13,284 nucleotides of DNA from Desulfurococcales archaeon (GTDB taxonomy: Archaea; Thermoproteota; Thermoprotei_A; Sulfolobales; Desulfurococcaceae). How positions within the stretch are numbered: position 1 is the first letter of the stretch; each line of letters starts with the position of its first letter. The notes below the pieces were generated by a model, which saw nothing but the letters and a program-made list of their open reading frames with translations, was not told the origin of the DNA and did not search any database. Both the position numbers and the translations under genes were made by a program. The DNA is taken from positions 1 to 13,284 of the forward strand of contig JALSQP010000066.1 of NCBI GenBank assembly GCA_026985375.1. The letters are read 5' to 3'. Positions 1 through 6,916 of this stretch are shown here, in pieces.

Positions 1-1
1 A

Positions 2-211
2 GCAGAGAAACCTAATCTCCTTATAATCGATGAGTTTGCCGCTCATCTAGACTCTCTAACGGCTCAGAGAGTTGCTAGAAAGCTCGGTAAACTAGCTAGG
101 CAAGCCGGGATTACCCTTGTCGTTGCAACCAACAGACCCGACATTATTGAAGCACTAAATCCAGACAAGATCGTATATGTGGGATATGGGAAGGCACAAC
201 CAAGCGGATAA
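2..211 (+). CDS. ABC-type ATPase, C-terminal end (5' truncated)
   Basis: This is the last 69 residues of a protein that begins before the window. The visible start, EKPNLLIIDEFAAHLD, is a Walker B motif with the catalytic Glu, followed by a D-loop-like HLD. About 25 residues later comes a switch-like segment (TLVVATNRPDII) with Asn where the usual H-loop His would be. The wording DEFAAHLD...TAQRVARKL resembles the archaeal family in which an ABC ATPase is fused to a predicted acetyltransferase domain (COG2401), rather than an ordinary importer subunit. That family match is from memory and only the tail is visible, so the N-terminal half is unknown. No membrane segment is seen. It ends 48 bp before the chosen Maf start on the same strand and may share its transcript. 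Confidence 0.7.
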   Translation, partial: AEKPNLLIIDEFAAHLDSLTAQRVARKLGKLARQAGITLVVATNRPDIIEALNPDKIVYVGYGKAQPSG

Positions 212-259
212 GCAATCTATGTAATCTTGTTTTACACCTTACTATACTGGGGGGCACCC

Positions 260-868
260 TTGGAGAAAATATTAGTGCTAGCCTCATCCAGCCCTCAAAG
301 GGCTGAGCTACTTAAAAAATATGTTTCGAGGCTAGTCATAATAAAGCCGAAAATAGTTGAGAAAATATACGATGATCCCTACAAGACGGTCCTGATGAAT
401 TCACGTGAGAAGGCTCTTAGCGTATTACATGAAGCCCCTCCGAGAGCGGTGATCATCGGAACTGATACAATTATATATTCGAAACAATATGGCATCATAG
501 GAAAGCCTCAGAGTATGAACGAGGCAGCCGAGATACTATTGAAGCTACGGGGGAAATGGCACTCCGTAATAACTGGTGTCACTATTATAGACATTGAGAC
601 CCTAGCGACAAGCAGTTTCACCGCAGAGACCAGTGTTAAGCTAAGGGATTTCACGAAACAAGAACTACGTGAGTATCTGGCAACAATGGAGCCGATGGGG
701 AAAGCAGGTGCCTACGCGGTACAGGGGATCGGCGCATTACTCGTTGAAATAATAGTTGGCGACTTCTACAATGTTGTTGGACTACCCCTGGCCAGGCTCT
801 ACGTAGAACTAAGGAAGTACGGTATAAACCTTCTGAAGGAGTCCCTCAAGAAAAAAGTAGTTGGATGA
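260..868 (+). CDS. maf: Maf-like nucleoside triphosphate pyrophosphatase
   Basis: Maf proteins hydrolyse non-canonical or excess nucleoside triphosphates to the monophosphate plus pyrophosphate in the cytosol. The 202-residue product begins MEKILVLASSSPQRAELL, the family's N-terminal S-x-S-P-x-R loop. It also has the GTDTII metal-site Asp, a GKP segment, ITGVTI, and a C-terminal KAGAYAVQG...NVVGLPL block. The last block resembles the YhdE (dTTP/UTP) branch more than the YceF (m7GTP) branch, so dTTP/UTP is the likelier substrate; this is inference. An in-frame TTG at 227 would add 11 residues that do not fit the family. The TTG at 260 follows a G-run a few bases upstream and gives the usual family length, so I chose it. 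Its stop overlaps the next gene's start as ATGA, implying translational coupling. Confidence 0.88.
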   Translation: MEKILVLASSSPQRAELLKKYVSRLVIIKPKIVEKIYDDPYKTVLMNSREKALSVLHEAPPRAVIIGTDTIIYSKQYGIIGKPQSMNEAAEILLKLRGKWHSVITGVTIIDIETLATSSFTAETSVKLRDFTKQELREYLATMEPMGKAGAYAVQGIGALLVEIIVGDFYNVVGLPLARLYVELRKYGINLLKESLKKKVVG

Positions 869-1998
869 TAATATTGTTCGAGTACTTCTACCTAAGACCC
901 GATGCCTTAAGCGTGTGGACTAACCCCGATGTCAGAGGGAGATTATCATGGTACTACAGTGTTATGAAGAACGAAAAACCAGCTAAGTTCATCATAGCCC
1001 ATAGCCTGGAGATAGACTTAGACCCCTACGACCCCGAGATCACGGAGGAAGAGCTATGGAGAATACATGAGAAGTACCGGGATACCTTCAGGAAGATATG
1101 GGCAGGAATTAGAGAAGGGCGTGTCGAATTAGAAAAACAGGATTCTTTCCCAAAGTATAGTTTCCTCGATCTGAAGATATCGTTAGCCAAAAGACTATAT
1201 AGTCCATGCCGACTATGTGCGAGAAGATGCGGGGCCCAGAGGGATGCGGGTCAGAAAGGAATATGCGGTGTTAGCAATCACTGCATTGTACACTCGTATT
1301 TCCACCACCTAGGCGAAGAAGCTCCACTAGTCCCAAGCGGCACAGTATTCTATGGAGGATGCCCCCTAAAATGCGTTTATTGTCAGAATTGGGATATCAG
1401 CCAGGTAGGTATAGAGAGTGGAGCAAAGATAACACCATTTAGACTGGCTGAGATACAGAAAGAGTTGAGGTTAGGCGGGGCACGTAATATTAACCATGTG
1501 GGAGGAGATCCCATACCACATATACCATTTATTCTTGAGAGTTTAAAGTACTTGGATGTGAATGTTCCGCAGATATGGAATAGCAATATGTACATGACTG
1601 AGAAAGCTCTTTCTCTGATCGTCGATGTTATAGATGTCTGGCTCCCTGATCTAAAGTACGGCAATGATCGATGTGCCGAAAAATACTCGCTCGTCAAGAA
1701 CTACTGGGAGATTGTTACCCATAACATAAGGATAGCCCATGATAACGGCGACATGATAATAAGGCACCTGATACTTCCTGGCCACATTAACTGTTGTAGT
1801 AGGAAAATACTGAAATGGATCGCGGAGAACACGCCGAGAGCACTAGTCAATATCATGGATCAATATAGGCCGGAATACCTTGTCAAGAAGTATCAGGAAC
1901 GATATCCAGAAATAGCAAGACGTATAAAGAAAGAGGAACTCCTCGAAGCATATAGGTTAGCTGACGAGCTAGGAATAGTTTTTAGACCAGTATCTTGA
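865..1998 (+). CDS. PflX-like radical SAM protein
   Basis: This is a 377-residue radical SAM protein of the PflX group (COG1313), related to pyruvate formate-lyase activating enzymes. C166-x3-C170-x2-C173 (GGCPLKCVYCQNWDIS) binds the 4Fe-4S cluster that cleaves S-adenosylmethionine. Ahead of it, C115, C118, C122 and C134 (CRLCARRCGAQR...GICG) form the extra cysteine cluster typical of PflX, possibly a second metal site. The HVGGDP segment near residue 212 fits the SAM-binding region. The first roughly 105 residues are an N-terminal extension without a motif I recognise. No glycyl radical enzyme is visible nearby, so the substrate is unknown. The ATG overlaps the Maf stop and has no clear ribosome site of its own, which fits coupling. 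A TTG overlapping its own stop could couple it to the next gene. Confidence 0.85.
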   Translation: MIILFEYFYLRPDALSVWTNPDVRGRLSWYYSVMKNEKPAKFIIAHSLEIDLDPYDPEITEEELWRIHEKYRDTFRKIWAGIREGRVELEKQDSFPKYSFLDLKISLAKRLYSPCRLCARRCGAQRDAGQKGICGVSNHCIVHSYFHHLGEEAPLVPSGTVFYGGCPLKCVYCQNWDISQVGIESGAKITPFRLAEIQKELRLGGARNINHVGGDPIPHIPFILESLKYLDVNVPQIWNSNMYMTEKALSLIVDVIDVWLPDLKYGNDRCAEKYSLVKNYWEIVTHNIRIAHDNGDMIIRHLILPGHINCCSRKILKWIAENTPRALVNIMDQYRPEYLVKKYQERYPEIARRIKKEELLEAYRLADELGIVFRPVS

Positions 1999-2024
1999 AT
2001 CCGCATAGATGTATGGTGAACAAC

Positions 2025-2429
2025 GTGTCAGCCATGAAAAATGTTAGCGAGTATTGGTTCTTAGACCACTACAGGGTCATCGTGGCTAGGCTTGTCTCAG
2101 GAAAATATCTTTTGTCGGTGGACGTGTATAGGCGTAACTGGGTTTTCGAAAAGCACGACCAAGTATGTATCAAAAACTACTGTCTCTTATACGCCGAGAT
2201 AGATCCCAGCAAGTATGATCTTGCAGATAAGGGTGTCTCAAAAATAATAGTTACAGGTCTTAAATACAATGATCATAAGGAGACAATAAACGTACGCTAT
2301 ATAATGGATCAACAGCCAACATACCCCTTGATAGAAAGACTGTTCTATCAGTCGTGGCGGATAATTGGTTGTGGACAACCCGTATCAGCATGGGAAACTA
2401 GGTGTCCTGAGGAGAAGAACCAGGTATAA
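2025..2429 (+). CDS. Unknown small protein between PflX-like gene and valS
   Basis: I do not recognise this 134-residue protein. It is soluble-looking, with alternating hydrophobic and charged residues suggesting a mixed alpha/beta fold. There is no membrane segment and no signal peptide. Four cysteines (C48, C53, C116, C127) are not arranged as a clear zinc site. It is rich in Tyr, Trp and Arg. The reading frame is open from a TTG at 1995 that overlaps the upstream stop (TTGA), with an ATG at 2013 and another at 2034. I chose GTG 2025 because GGTGA at 2015-2019 lies 5 nt upstream, a good archaeal ribosome site. The start could be wrong by up to 10 codons. It is probably co-transcribed with the two genes upstream. 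It is likely a real gene because it is long, tightly packed and has codon use like its neighbours. Confidence 0.6.
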   Translation: MSAMKNVSEYWFLDHYRVIVARLVSGKYLLSVDVYRRNWVFEKHDQVCIKNYCLLYAEIDPSKYDLADKGVSKIIVTGLKYNDHKETINVRYIMDQQPTYPLIERLFYQSWRIIGCGQPVSAWETRCPEEKNQV

Positions 2430-2432
2430 CTT

Positions 2433-2460
2433 ATTTTAATCATACATGGTATTATTAATT
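2433..2460 (+). promoter_or_regulatory. Possible valS promoter (A/T-rich box)
   Basis: The 76-bp gap before valS contains two A/T-rich stretches, ATTTTAAT at 2433-2440 and ATTATTAATT at 2451-2460. Either could be an archaeal TATA box. The second would place a transcript start near 2483, leaving a leader of about 23 nt that carries the GGTG ribosome site. This rests on spacing alone. Confidence 0.3.
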
Positions 2461-2505
2461 AGTTCAACCTCTACGCTATGAGAAAGATAATACTAGGTGT
2501 AAGTA

Positions 2506-4953
2506 TTGGAGTTTAAGCCAAAGATAAAGGATAAGCGTTGGAACATTGATAAAGAGAAGCAACTCTACGAGAAATGGATGGAGGAAAAACTATATGAGTT
2601 CAAATTTGATCCTAATGATAAGAGGCCAATAATAGCGATTGATACCCCCCCACCATATGCGAGCGGGAAATGGCATGTCGGAGGAACAGGTCATTATGCA
2701 CAAATCGATATGATTGCAAGGTATTTCAGGATGAAAGGCTATAACGTACTCATACCATTCTATGCTGACAGAAACGGTTTGCCCGTAGAGGTACAGGTCG
2801 AGAAGGCATACGGTATAAACCCGCATGAAATATCGCAGACCCCTGAAGGGAGAGAGCGTTTCCTAAAACTATGTAAAGAGTTTCTCGATAAGGCCGAAGA
2901 CGAGATAGTCAAGGTGTGGAGGAAGATAGGTTGTAGCTTCGACTACTGGAGAAATGGCACGGATAGTCCAGAGTATAGGAAGCTAACCCAGGCAACGTTC
3001 ATTGAGCTATTCAATAAGGGCCTAATATACGAGGATGAAAGACCCGTTAACTGGTGTCCTCGATGCAGAACAACACTGGCAGACGCGGAGCTAGAGCATA
3101 AGGACGTCGAGGGATACCTCTACTACATTAAGTTCAAGATAAAAGAGACTGGGGAAGAAGTAGTAGTCGCTACAACTAGGCCCGAAATGCTCCGAGCATG
3201 TAAAGCCCTCGTCTATAACCCCGAGGATAAAAGATACAAGAGGCTTAAGGGCCTACACGCGATAAACCCTGCCTACGGACATGAAATGATCATCACTGAG
3301 TACCCAGAGGTAGATCCTTCATTCGGCACAGGCCTTGTAATGGTGTGTAGTTATGGAGACCAGACAGATGTCAAGATGTTTCGAGACCTCTGTCTAGAAC
3401 CAACGATAATAATCGATAAAGACGGCAGGATGAAGGAGATAACGGGGCCTCTGGCCGGGCTAATAGTCGAGGAGGCCAGGAAGAAGATCGTCGAGATACT
3501 CGAGGAGAAGGGAGCCTTAGTCAAGAAGGAGAAGATCAGGCACAGTATTCCCATATGTTGGCGTTGCAAGACACCCATCCAAATAATACATACTAGGGAA
3601 TGGTTCTTAAAACAACTAAACTTCAAAGACCAAATAAGAAAGATCGCTGAAGAGATAAACTTTCGTCCAGAAATGCATAGGAAAAAACTCCTAGACTGGA
3701 TAGACAGTGTCTCAACTGATTGGCCCATAAGCAGGGATAGATACTACGCTACAGAGGTACCGTTGTGGAGATGCCGTCGGTGTGGAGCTATACTAGTGCC
3801 GAAGCCCGGCAAATACTATAGGCCGTGGATCGATGAGCCTCCGTGGGATAAGTGTCCGAGATGTGGTGCACCCAAAGAAGAGCTTGAGGGAGAGAAGAAA
3901 GTATTTGATACATGGTTTGACTCAAGCATATCGGTTCTCTACGTAACTGGATATAGGAGGAACGAGGAGTTGTTCAAAAGAGTATTCAATAACACGCTCA
4001 GGCCTCAGGGACAAGACATTATCAGGACATGGCTATACTATAGCCTCCTAAGAGTATACCAGCTTACAGGAAAACCAGCATTCAAATGGGTAAGAATAAC
4101 AGGTATGGGGCTGGACGAGAAAGGAGAAGCCATGCATAAGTCAAAGGGCAACGTCATCGACCCGGAGCCCTACATAGAAAAGTATGGTGCCGATGCGTTC
4201 CGCTACTGGGCTGCGGCGGCCTCGAAGCTCGGATACGACTACAGGTTCTCCGAGCAAATGCTTAGAACGGGTCTTATCTTCGCCACCAAACTATGGAACA
4301 TAGCGAGATTCGTATCAATGTTCTCGGAGCCGAATGATATTAGTGAGGATAAACTGGAGCCTATTGATAAGGCAACGATCGCCCTGCTGCATAGGGAGCT
4401 AAAGGAAATAGATAGAGCATATAGCGATCTAGACGTGTATAAACCGATAACCCGGATATACCAGTATACATGGAACTACTTCGCCTCAAACTACATGGAG
4501 CTCATTAAATCCAGGGCCTATAACCGGGATAACTCCTTCACGGAGCTAGAGCAAAAAGCCGCATGGTACACCCTACACTACGTGCTGAAGACAATATTAA
4601 GAGCACTCGCACCTATAATGCCCTTCGTAACAGATGCGATCTATAGGGAACTATACGGAAAGACAGTCCACCTTGAGCACTTCCCGGATCCCGAGGATAA
4701 ATGGTTGGAAATACCAGCTGATCTAGCGGAAATATTGGTTCAAGCAAACTCGGCTATATGGAGCTACAAGAAGAAAAACAATATTAGATTCAAGGATCCA
4801 TTGCCAGGAAAAGTACTACTGCCCGATAAGATGCGTCCACTTGAGAAAGACTTCATAAAACTTCATCATATAACGGATTACGTGTTCTACAAGGAGGACG
4901 AGAAGCCTGAGAAAGCAATAGAGATAGGGGCAGGTATATATTTAGTCCGGTAA
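2506..4953 (+). CDS. valS: Valyl-tRNA synthetase
   Basis: This class I synthetase (815 residues, archaeal length) charges tRNA-Val with valine. The ATP-binding HIGH-type motif is DTPPP (46-50) followed by H57-V-G-G60 instead of HIGH. The second signature is HKSKGN (544-549) instead of KMSKS. The CP1 editing domain, which removes threonine mischarged to tRNA-Val, shows TTRPEM and VDPSFGTG. Zinc-ribbon pairs lie at C184/C187, C351/C354, C423/C426 and C450/C453. The Trp-rich WLYYSL and WNIARF segments lead into an anticodon-binding helical domain. The C-terminal coiled-coil arm of many bacterial enzymes is absent. The start is TTG at 2506, with GGTG at 2496-2499 six nt upstream. The last 12 bases overlap the convergent PHP gene. 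Confidence 0.95.
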   Translation: MEFKPKIKDKRWNIDKEKQLYEKWMEEKLYEFKFDPNDKRPIIAIDTPPPYASGKWHVGGTGHYAQIDMIARYFRMKGYNVLIPFYADRNGLPVEVQVEKAYGINPHEISQTPEGRERFLKLCKEFLDKAEDEIVKVWRKIGCSFDYWRNGTDSPEYRKLTQATFIELFNKGLIYEDERPVNWCPRCRTTLADAELEHKDVEGYLYYIKFKIKETGEEVVVATTRPEMLRACKALVYNPEDKRYKRLKGLHAINPAYGHEMIITEYPEVDPSFGTGLVMVCSYGDQTDVKMFRDLCLEPTIIIDKDGRMKEITGPLAGLIVEEARKKIVEILEEKGALVKKEKIRHSIPICWRCKTPIQIIHTREWFLKQLNFKDQIRKIAEEINFRPEMHRKKLLDWIDSVSTDWPISRDRYYATEVPLWRCRRCGAILVPKPGKYYRPWIDEPPWDKCPRCGAPKEELEGEKKVFDTWFDSSISVLYVTGYRRNEELFKRVFNNTLRPQGQDIIRTWLYYSLLRVYQLTGKPAFKWVRITGMGLDEKGEAMHKSKGNVIDPEPYIEKYGADAFRYWAAAASKLGYDYRFSEQMLRTGLIFATKLWNIARFVSMFSEPNDISEDKLEPIDKATIALLHRELKEIDRAYSDLDVYKPITRIYQYTWNYFASNYMELIKSRAYNRDNSFTELEQKAAWYTLHYVLKTILRALAPIMPFVTDAIYRELYGKTVHLEHFPDPEDKWLEIPADLAEILVQANSAIWSYKKKNNIRFKDPLPGKVLLPDKMRPLEKDFIKLHHITDYVFYKEDEKPEKAIEIGAGIYLVR

Positions 4954-5610
4954 TAACCTCCTCCTAATACTCCAGCCGACTCTTTTAACAAATGCCCTAA
5001 AATCCGGATAACCATAGTAGGGCTGAACACGGCCTCTTTTAATAGCTTCTAGCACATTCTCAATGCTGAGTTCATCAACATCTATCACCGTGTACGCTAC
5101 ACCAATATATTCGGGGATATGCGCATCGCTAGAAGCTATGCCTGGGAGACCCAGCATTTTAGTGGCTTTTATGGCCTCTTTATTCGCGTTTGGGGGCGCT
5201 GACGCATTCCATACCTCGACTGCATCCCATCCATGAATATTGTAGAGGTGTTCGCCAATCCCGTGTCTTATGATATCGAAAGGATGGGCTGGAACAACTA
5301 AGCAGTTGTTTTCATGTGCCCGATCTATTAGTTCCAAAGCATTTCTAGGGGGATCAAATGTTTCGAGACAATATACTAGTATATCGCCCAGATCTGTTCT
5401 AACCTCATTACCTATGATTACTAAGGGCGCGTCGGGTAGTTCCTTAGCATAACGGGAACCCATTAGTGCACCCTGGAAACTATTATGGTCCGTAATACTG
5501 ATGATCTCGATGCCTTTATTGATTGCTTCGAGAATAATATCCTTTGGTGTACAACGACCATCACTATACGTGCTATGTATGTGGAAATCTGCTTTGAGCC
5601 TCAAAGCCAT
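4942..5610 (-). CDS. PHP-family metal-dependent phosphoesterase
   Basis: This 222-residue stand-alone PHP domain belongs to the COG0613-type phosphoesterases. Metal ligands are visible in family order: H10-I-H12 with SDG, D41-H42 (SITDH), E69 (GNE), H109 (PAHP) and D162-A-H164 (SSDAH). The fold holds two or three metal ions and hydrolyses phosphoesters. The substrate cannot be read from sequence; known relatives act on small 3',5'-bisphosphate nucleotides or on histidinol phosphate. The histidinol-phosphatase role is less likely because no his gene is near. A basic C-terminal tail (RRRLLPD) ends the protein. The ATG at 5610 follows GGTGA at very short spacing. It converges on valS with a 12-bp overlap and diverges from the ferredoxin gene over 17 bp. 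Confidence 0.88.
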   Translation of the reverse strand: MALRLKADFHIHSTYSDGRCTPKDIILEAINKGIEIISITDHNSFQGALMGSRYAKELPDAPLVIIGNEVRTDLGDILVYCLETFDPPRNALELIDRAHENNCLVVPAHPFDIIRHGIGEHLYNIHGWDAVEVWNASAPPNANKEAIKATKMLGLPGIASSDAHIPEYIGVAYTVIDVDELSIENVLEAIKRGRVQPYYGYPDFRAFVKRVGWSIRRRLLPD

Positions 5611-5612
5611 GT

Positions 5613-5620
5613 CACCGGTG
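5613..5620. promoter_or_regulatory. Palindrome CACCGGTG giving ribosome sites on both strands
   Basis: This perfect 8-bp palindrome occupies the 17-bp gap between two divergent starts. On the + strand its GGTG lies 7 nt before the TTG of the ferredoxin gene. On the - strand its GGTG lies 2 nt before the ATG of the PHP gene and extends to GGTGA. GGTG(A) matches the archaeal anti-Shine-Dalgarno end of 16S rRNA. Any promoters for these genes must therefore lie inside the opposite coding regions; I saw no convincing TATA box in either. Confidence 0.5.
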
Positions 5621-5627
5621 GGATGTA

Positions 5628-5816
5628 TTGGTTAATGTGATAGTTGATCGTGGTAGATGTAATATGTGTAAGCTATGCGTTGAATACTGTCCTGCCCATG
5701 TTTTTGTGATCATCGATGGAGAGCTCGTGGTTAGACAGGAAAACTGTACAGAGTGCTATGCATGTATTCCTTTATGTCCCGAAAAAGCGATCAATATAAT
5801 CGATGATGATCCCTAG
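5628..5816 (+). CDS. 2[4Fe-4S] ferredoxin
   Basis: This small 62-residue electron carrier has two complete C-x2-C-x2-C-x3-C-P motifs. The first is C11, C14, C17, C21 (CNMCKLCVEYCP) and the second is C40, C43, C46, C50 (CTECYACIPLCP). In the usual bacterial-type dicluster fold, the fourth cysteine of each motif ligates the other cluster. The tail is acidic (DDDP). In hyperthermophilic crenarchaea such ferredoxins accept electrons from 2-oxoacid and aldehyde oxidoreductases, but no such enzyme is in view. The TTG start at 5628 has GGTG 7 nt upstream; a GTG at 5637 is possible but lacks comparable spacing. The gene is monocistronic between a divergent and a convergent neighbour, and its stop lies inside a hairpin. 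Confidence 0.92.
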   Translation: MVNVIVDRGRCNMCKLCVEYCPAHVFVIIDGELVVRQENCTECYACIPLCPEKAINIIDDDP

Positions 5817-5828
5817 TAATAGGGTTTT
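5811..5828 (+). terminator. Hairpin plus T-run at convergent stops
   Basis: CCCTA (5811-5815), the loop GTAA and TAGGG (5820-5824) form a perfect 5-bp hairpin, followed by TTTT at 5825-5828. The stem contains the ferredoxin stop codon on the + strand and the stop codon of the convergent zinc-binding gene on the - strand. On the + strand it looks like a short intrinsic-type terminator. On the - strand no U-run follows. Archaea terminate mainly on U-runs, so the hairpin's own role is uncertain. Confidence 0.4.
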
Positions 5829-6049
5829 AGCTCACTTCCGCAGAATGGGCATTTATAGTGTACGTTTCTGGCATGAGCTGCACAGAAATATGCTTCTCGT
5901 CCAACTTTTAGGCACTTCGGACAATAGTAAACGTCCCCAGTATCAACTGCTTTGAAGAGGTCTAGATCTCTGTGGCAGATCACGCATTTGACGATGGTCC
6001 ATCCCTTATGTCCTGCCTTGTTAACGCCTTTTAGCAATCCGATCGTCAT
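5813..6049 (-). CDS. Small zinc-binding protein (four CxxC/CxxH pairs)
   Basis: I do not recognise the 78-residue product as a named family. After about 20 residues it has four potential zinc half-sites: C22-V-I-C25 (then His), C43-P-K-C46, C56-A-A-H59 and C67-P-F-C70. They are separated by 17, 9 and 7 residues. The last looks like a zinc-ribbon knuckle (CPFCGSEL). This suggests two zinc sites in a ribbon, RING-like or interleaved arrangement. Roles could include nucleic-acid or protein binding; nothing decides this. The start at 6049 has GGTGA upstream with 7-nt spacing. An in-frame ATG at 6067 would add six residues, but it contains that ribosome site within its coding region, so I prefer 6049. 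It overlaps the ferredoxin stop by 4 bp, tail to tail. Confidence 0.72.
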   Translation of the reverse strand: MTIGLLKGVNKAGHKGWTIVKCVICHRDLDLFKAVDTGDVYYCPKCLKVGREAYFCAAHARNVHYKCPFCGSELKPYY

Positions 6050-6098
6050 ATTCTTTTCACCCAACATATAATACTATACTCGAACTGTAGGATAGGGG

Positions 6099-6108
6099 GA
6101 TATTTCCC
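6099..6108 (+). promoter_or_regulatory. Putative TATA box for the phosphoesterase gene
   Basis: GATATTTCCC lies about 26 bp before the ATG at 6129, which is where a crenarchaeal box A sits for a leaderless transcript. No Shine-Dalgarno site precedes the ATG, which fits a leaderless start. Spacing and composition are the only support. Confidence 0.35.
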
Positions 6109-6128
6109 TAATAACATTTATCTCGGCG

Positions 6129-6866
6129 ATGACGATGAAAATAGCTGCAACAGCAGATATCCATAGTCCTAAGTACTTGGCCCTGTTTATTAGATCACTT
6201 AGAACACTTAAAGAAAAACCCTCCCTTCTTATTCTAGCCGGGGATCTTGTCTACAAGAATAGAATCGAGATGCTAAGACCTGTTGTAGATGCCATACACA
6301 AAATGCTCGGCAACATAACAATTATCAGCGTATTTGGTAATGAGGAGTTTAGAGATCATGAAGAAGGATACGTGAAGAAATACCCTGAGATTACATGGCT
6401 TAATGACAACTATACAGTGGTCCAAGTGGATGATTTAAAAATAGGATTCATAGGCACAAGAGGAGCGCTCGACAAGCCCACTACATGGCAGCTCAAAAAC
6501 ATACCAGAAATCAAGGAATACTACGACACATTGCCCGATAAAATAGCAGAGATAGCCTCAACACTTAAGCACCACGTAAACAGAGTAGTCCTCATAAGCC
6601 ATTATGGTGTAACTTATCGAAACCTAAAAGGAGAACCAAGACATGTATGGCTACACTTAGCCTCTACAAAATTCGAGAAGCTGATCGAGAAAGGATTGTT
6701 TGATATTGTTATCCATGGCCATGCACATAATGGGTTAATCGAAAAAATAACTATTGGAGAAACACCGGTATACAATGTATCTCTCCCGGCAAGGAAAAAG
6801 ATTGTAATGATAGATATAGATCAATATACCCCGCAAGGCCTGGAGAGATGGATATTTAGACGCTAG
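6129..6866 (+). CDS. Calcineurin-like metallophosphoesterase
   Basis: This 245-residue cytosolic phosphoesterase has the calcineurin-like binuclear metal fold. Motifs in order are D10-I-H12 (ADIHS), G38-D39 (LAGDLVY), G70-N71-E72-E73, H158 (ISHYG) and G197-H198-A-H200 (HGHAHNG). Every metal ligand of the family is present. The odd point is GNEE in place of the usual GNHE or GNHD: the His next to the Asn, which normally helps protonate the leaving group, is Glu. It may therefore belong to an archaeal Icc-like subgroup (COG2129 type) with altered chemistry or substrate. The start at ATG 6129 fits a leaderless transcript; ATG 6135, two codons in, is also possible. The ribosome site of the rhomboid gene follows 50 bp downstream. 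Confidence 0.87.
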   Translation: MTMKIAATADIHSPKYLALFIRSLRTLKEKPSLLILAGDLVYKNRIEMLRPVVDAIHKMLGNITIISVFGNEEFRDHEEGYVKKYPEITWLNDNYTVVQVDDLKIGFIGTRGALDKPTTWQLKNIPEIKEYYDTLPDKIAEIASTLKHHVNRVVLISHYGVTYRNLKGEPRHVWLHLASTKFEKLIEKGLFDIVIHGHAHNGLIEKITIGETPVYNVSLPARKKIVMIDIDQYTPQGLERWIFRR

Positions 6867-6916
6867 GCGCAATGAAATAGTATGCAAGAACACATGTTTA
6901 TTCATGGTGTTAGTTA

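Noticed and set aside
1383..1697. Open frame of 104 codons on the - strand inside the PflX-like gene
   Set aside because: It lies wholly within a gene whose radical SAM motifs are unambiguous, and its translation shows no recognisable family. The same applies to the other long antisense or shifted frames within valS, MTA phosphorylase and the SIS-like gene.
2478..2516. A 12-codon ATG frame overlapping the valS start, with two valine codons, as a possible attenuating leader peptide
   Set aside because: It has no ribosome site, valine content is not striking, it ends only after the valS start, and no alternative stem-loops were seen. Chance is the simplest reading.
5801..5825. ATGATGA at the end of the ferredoxin gene as a C box
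   Set aside because: It is explained by the Asp codon run of the ferredoxin tail, and no D box lies downstream at a fitting distance.
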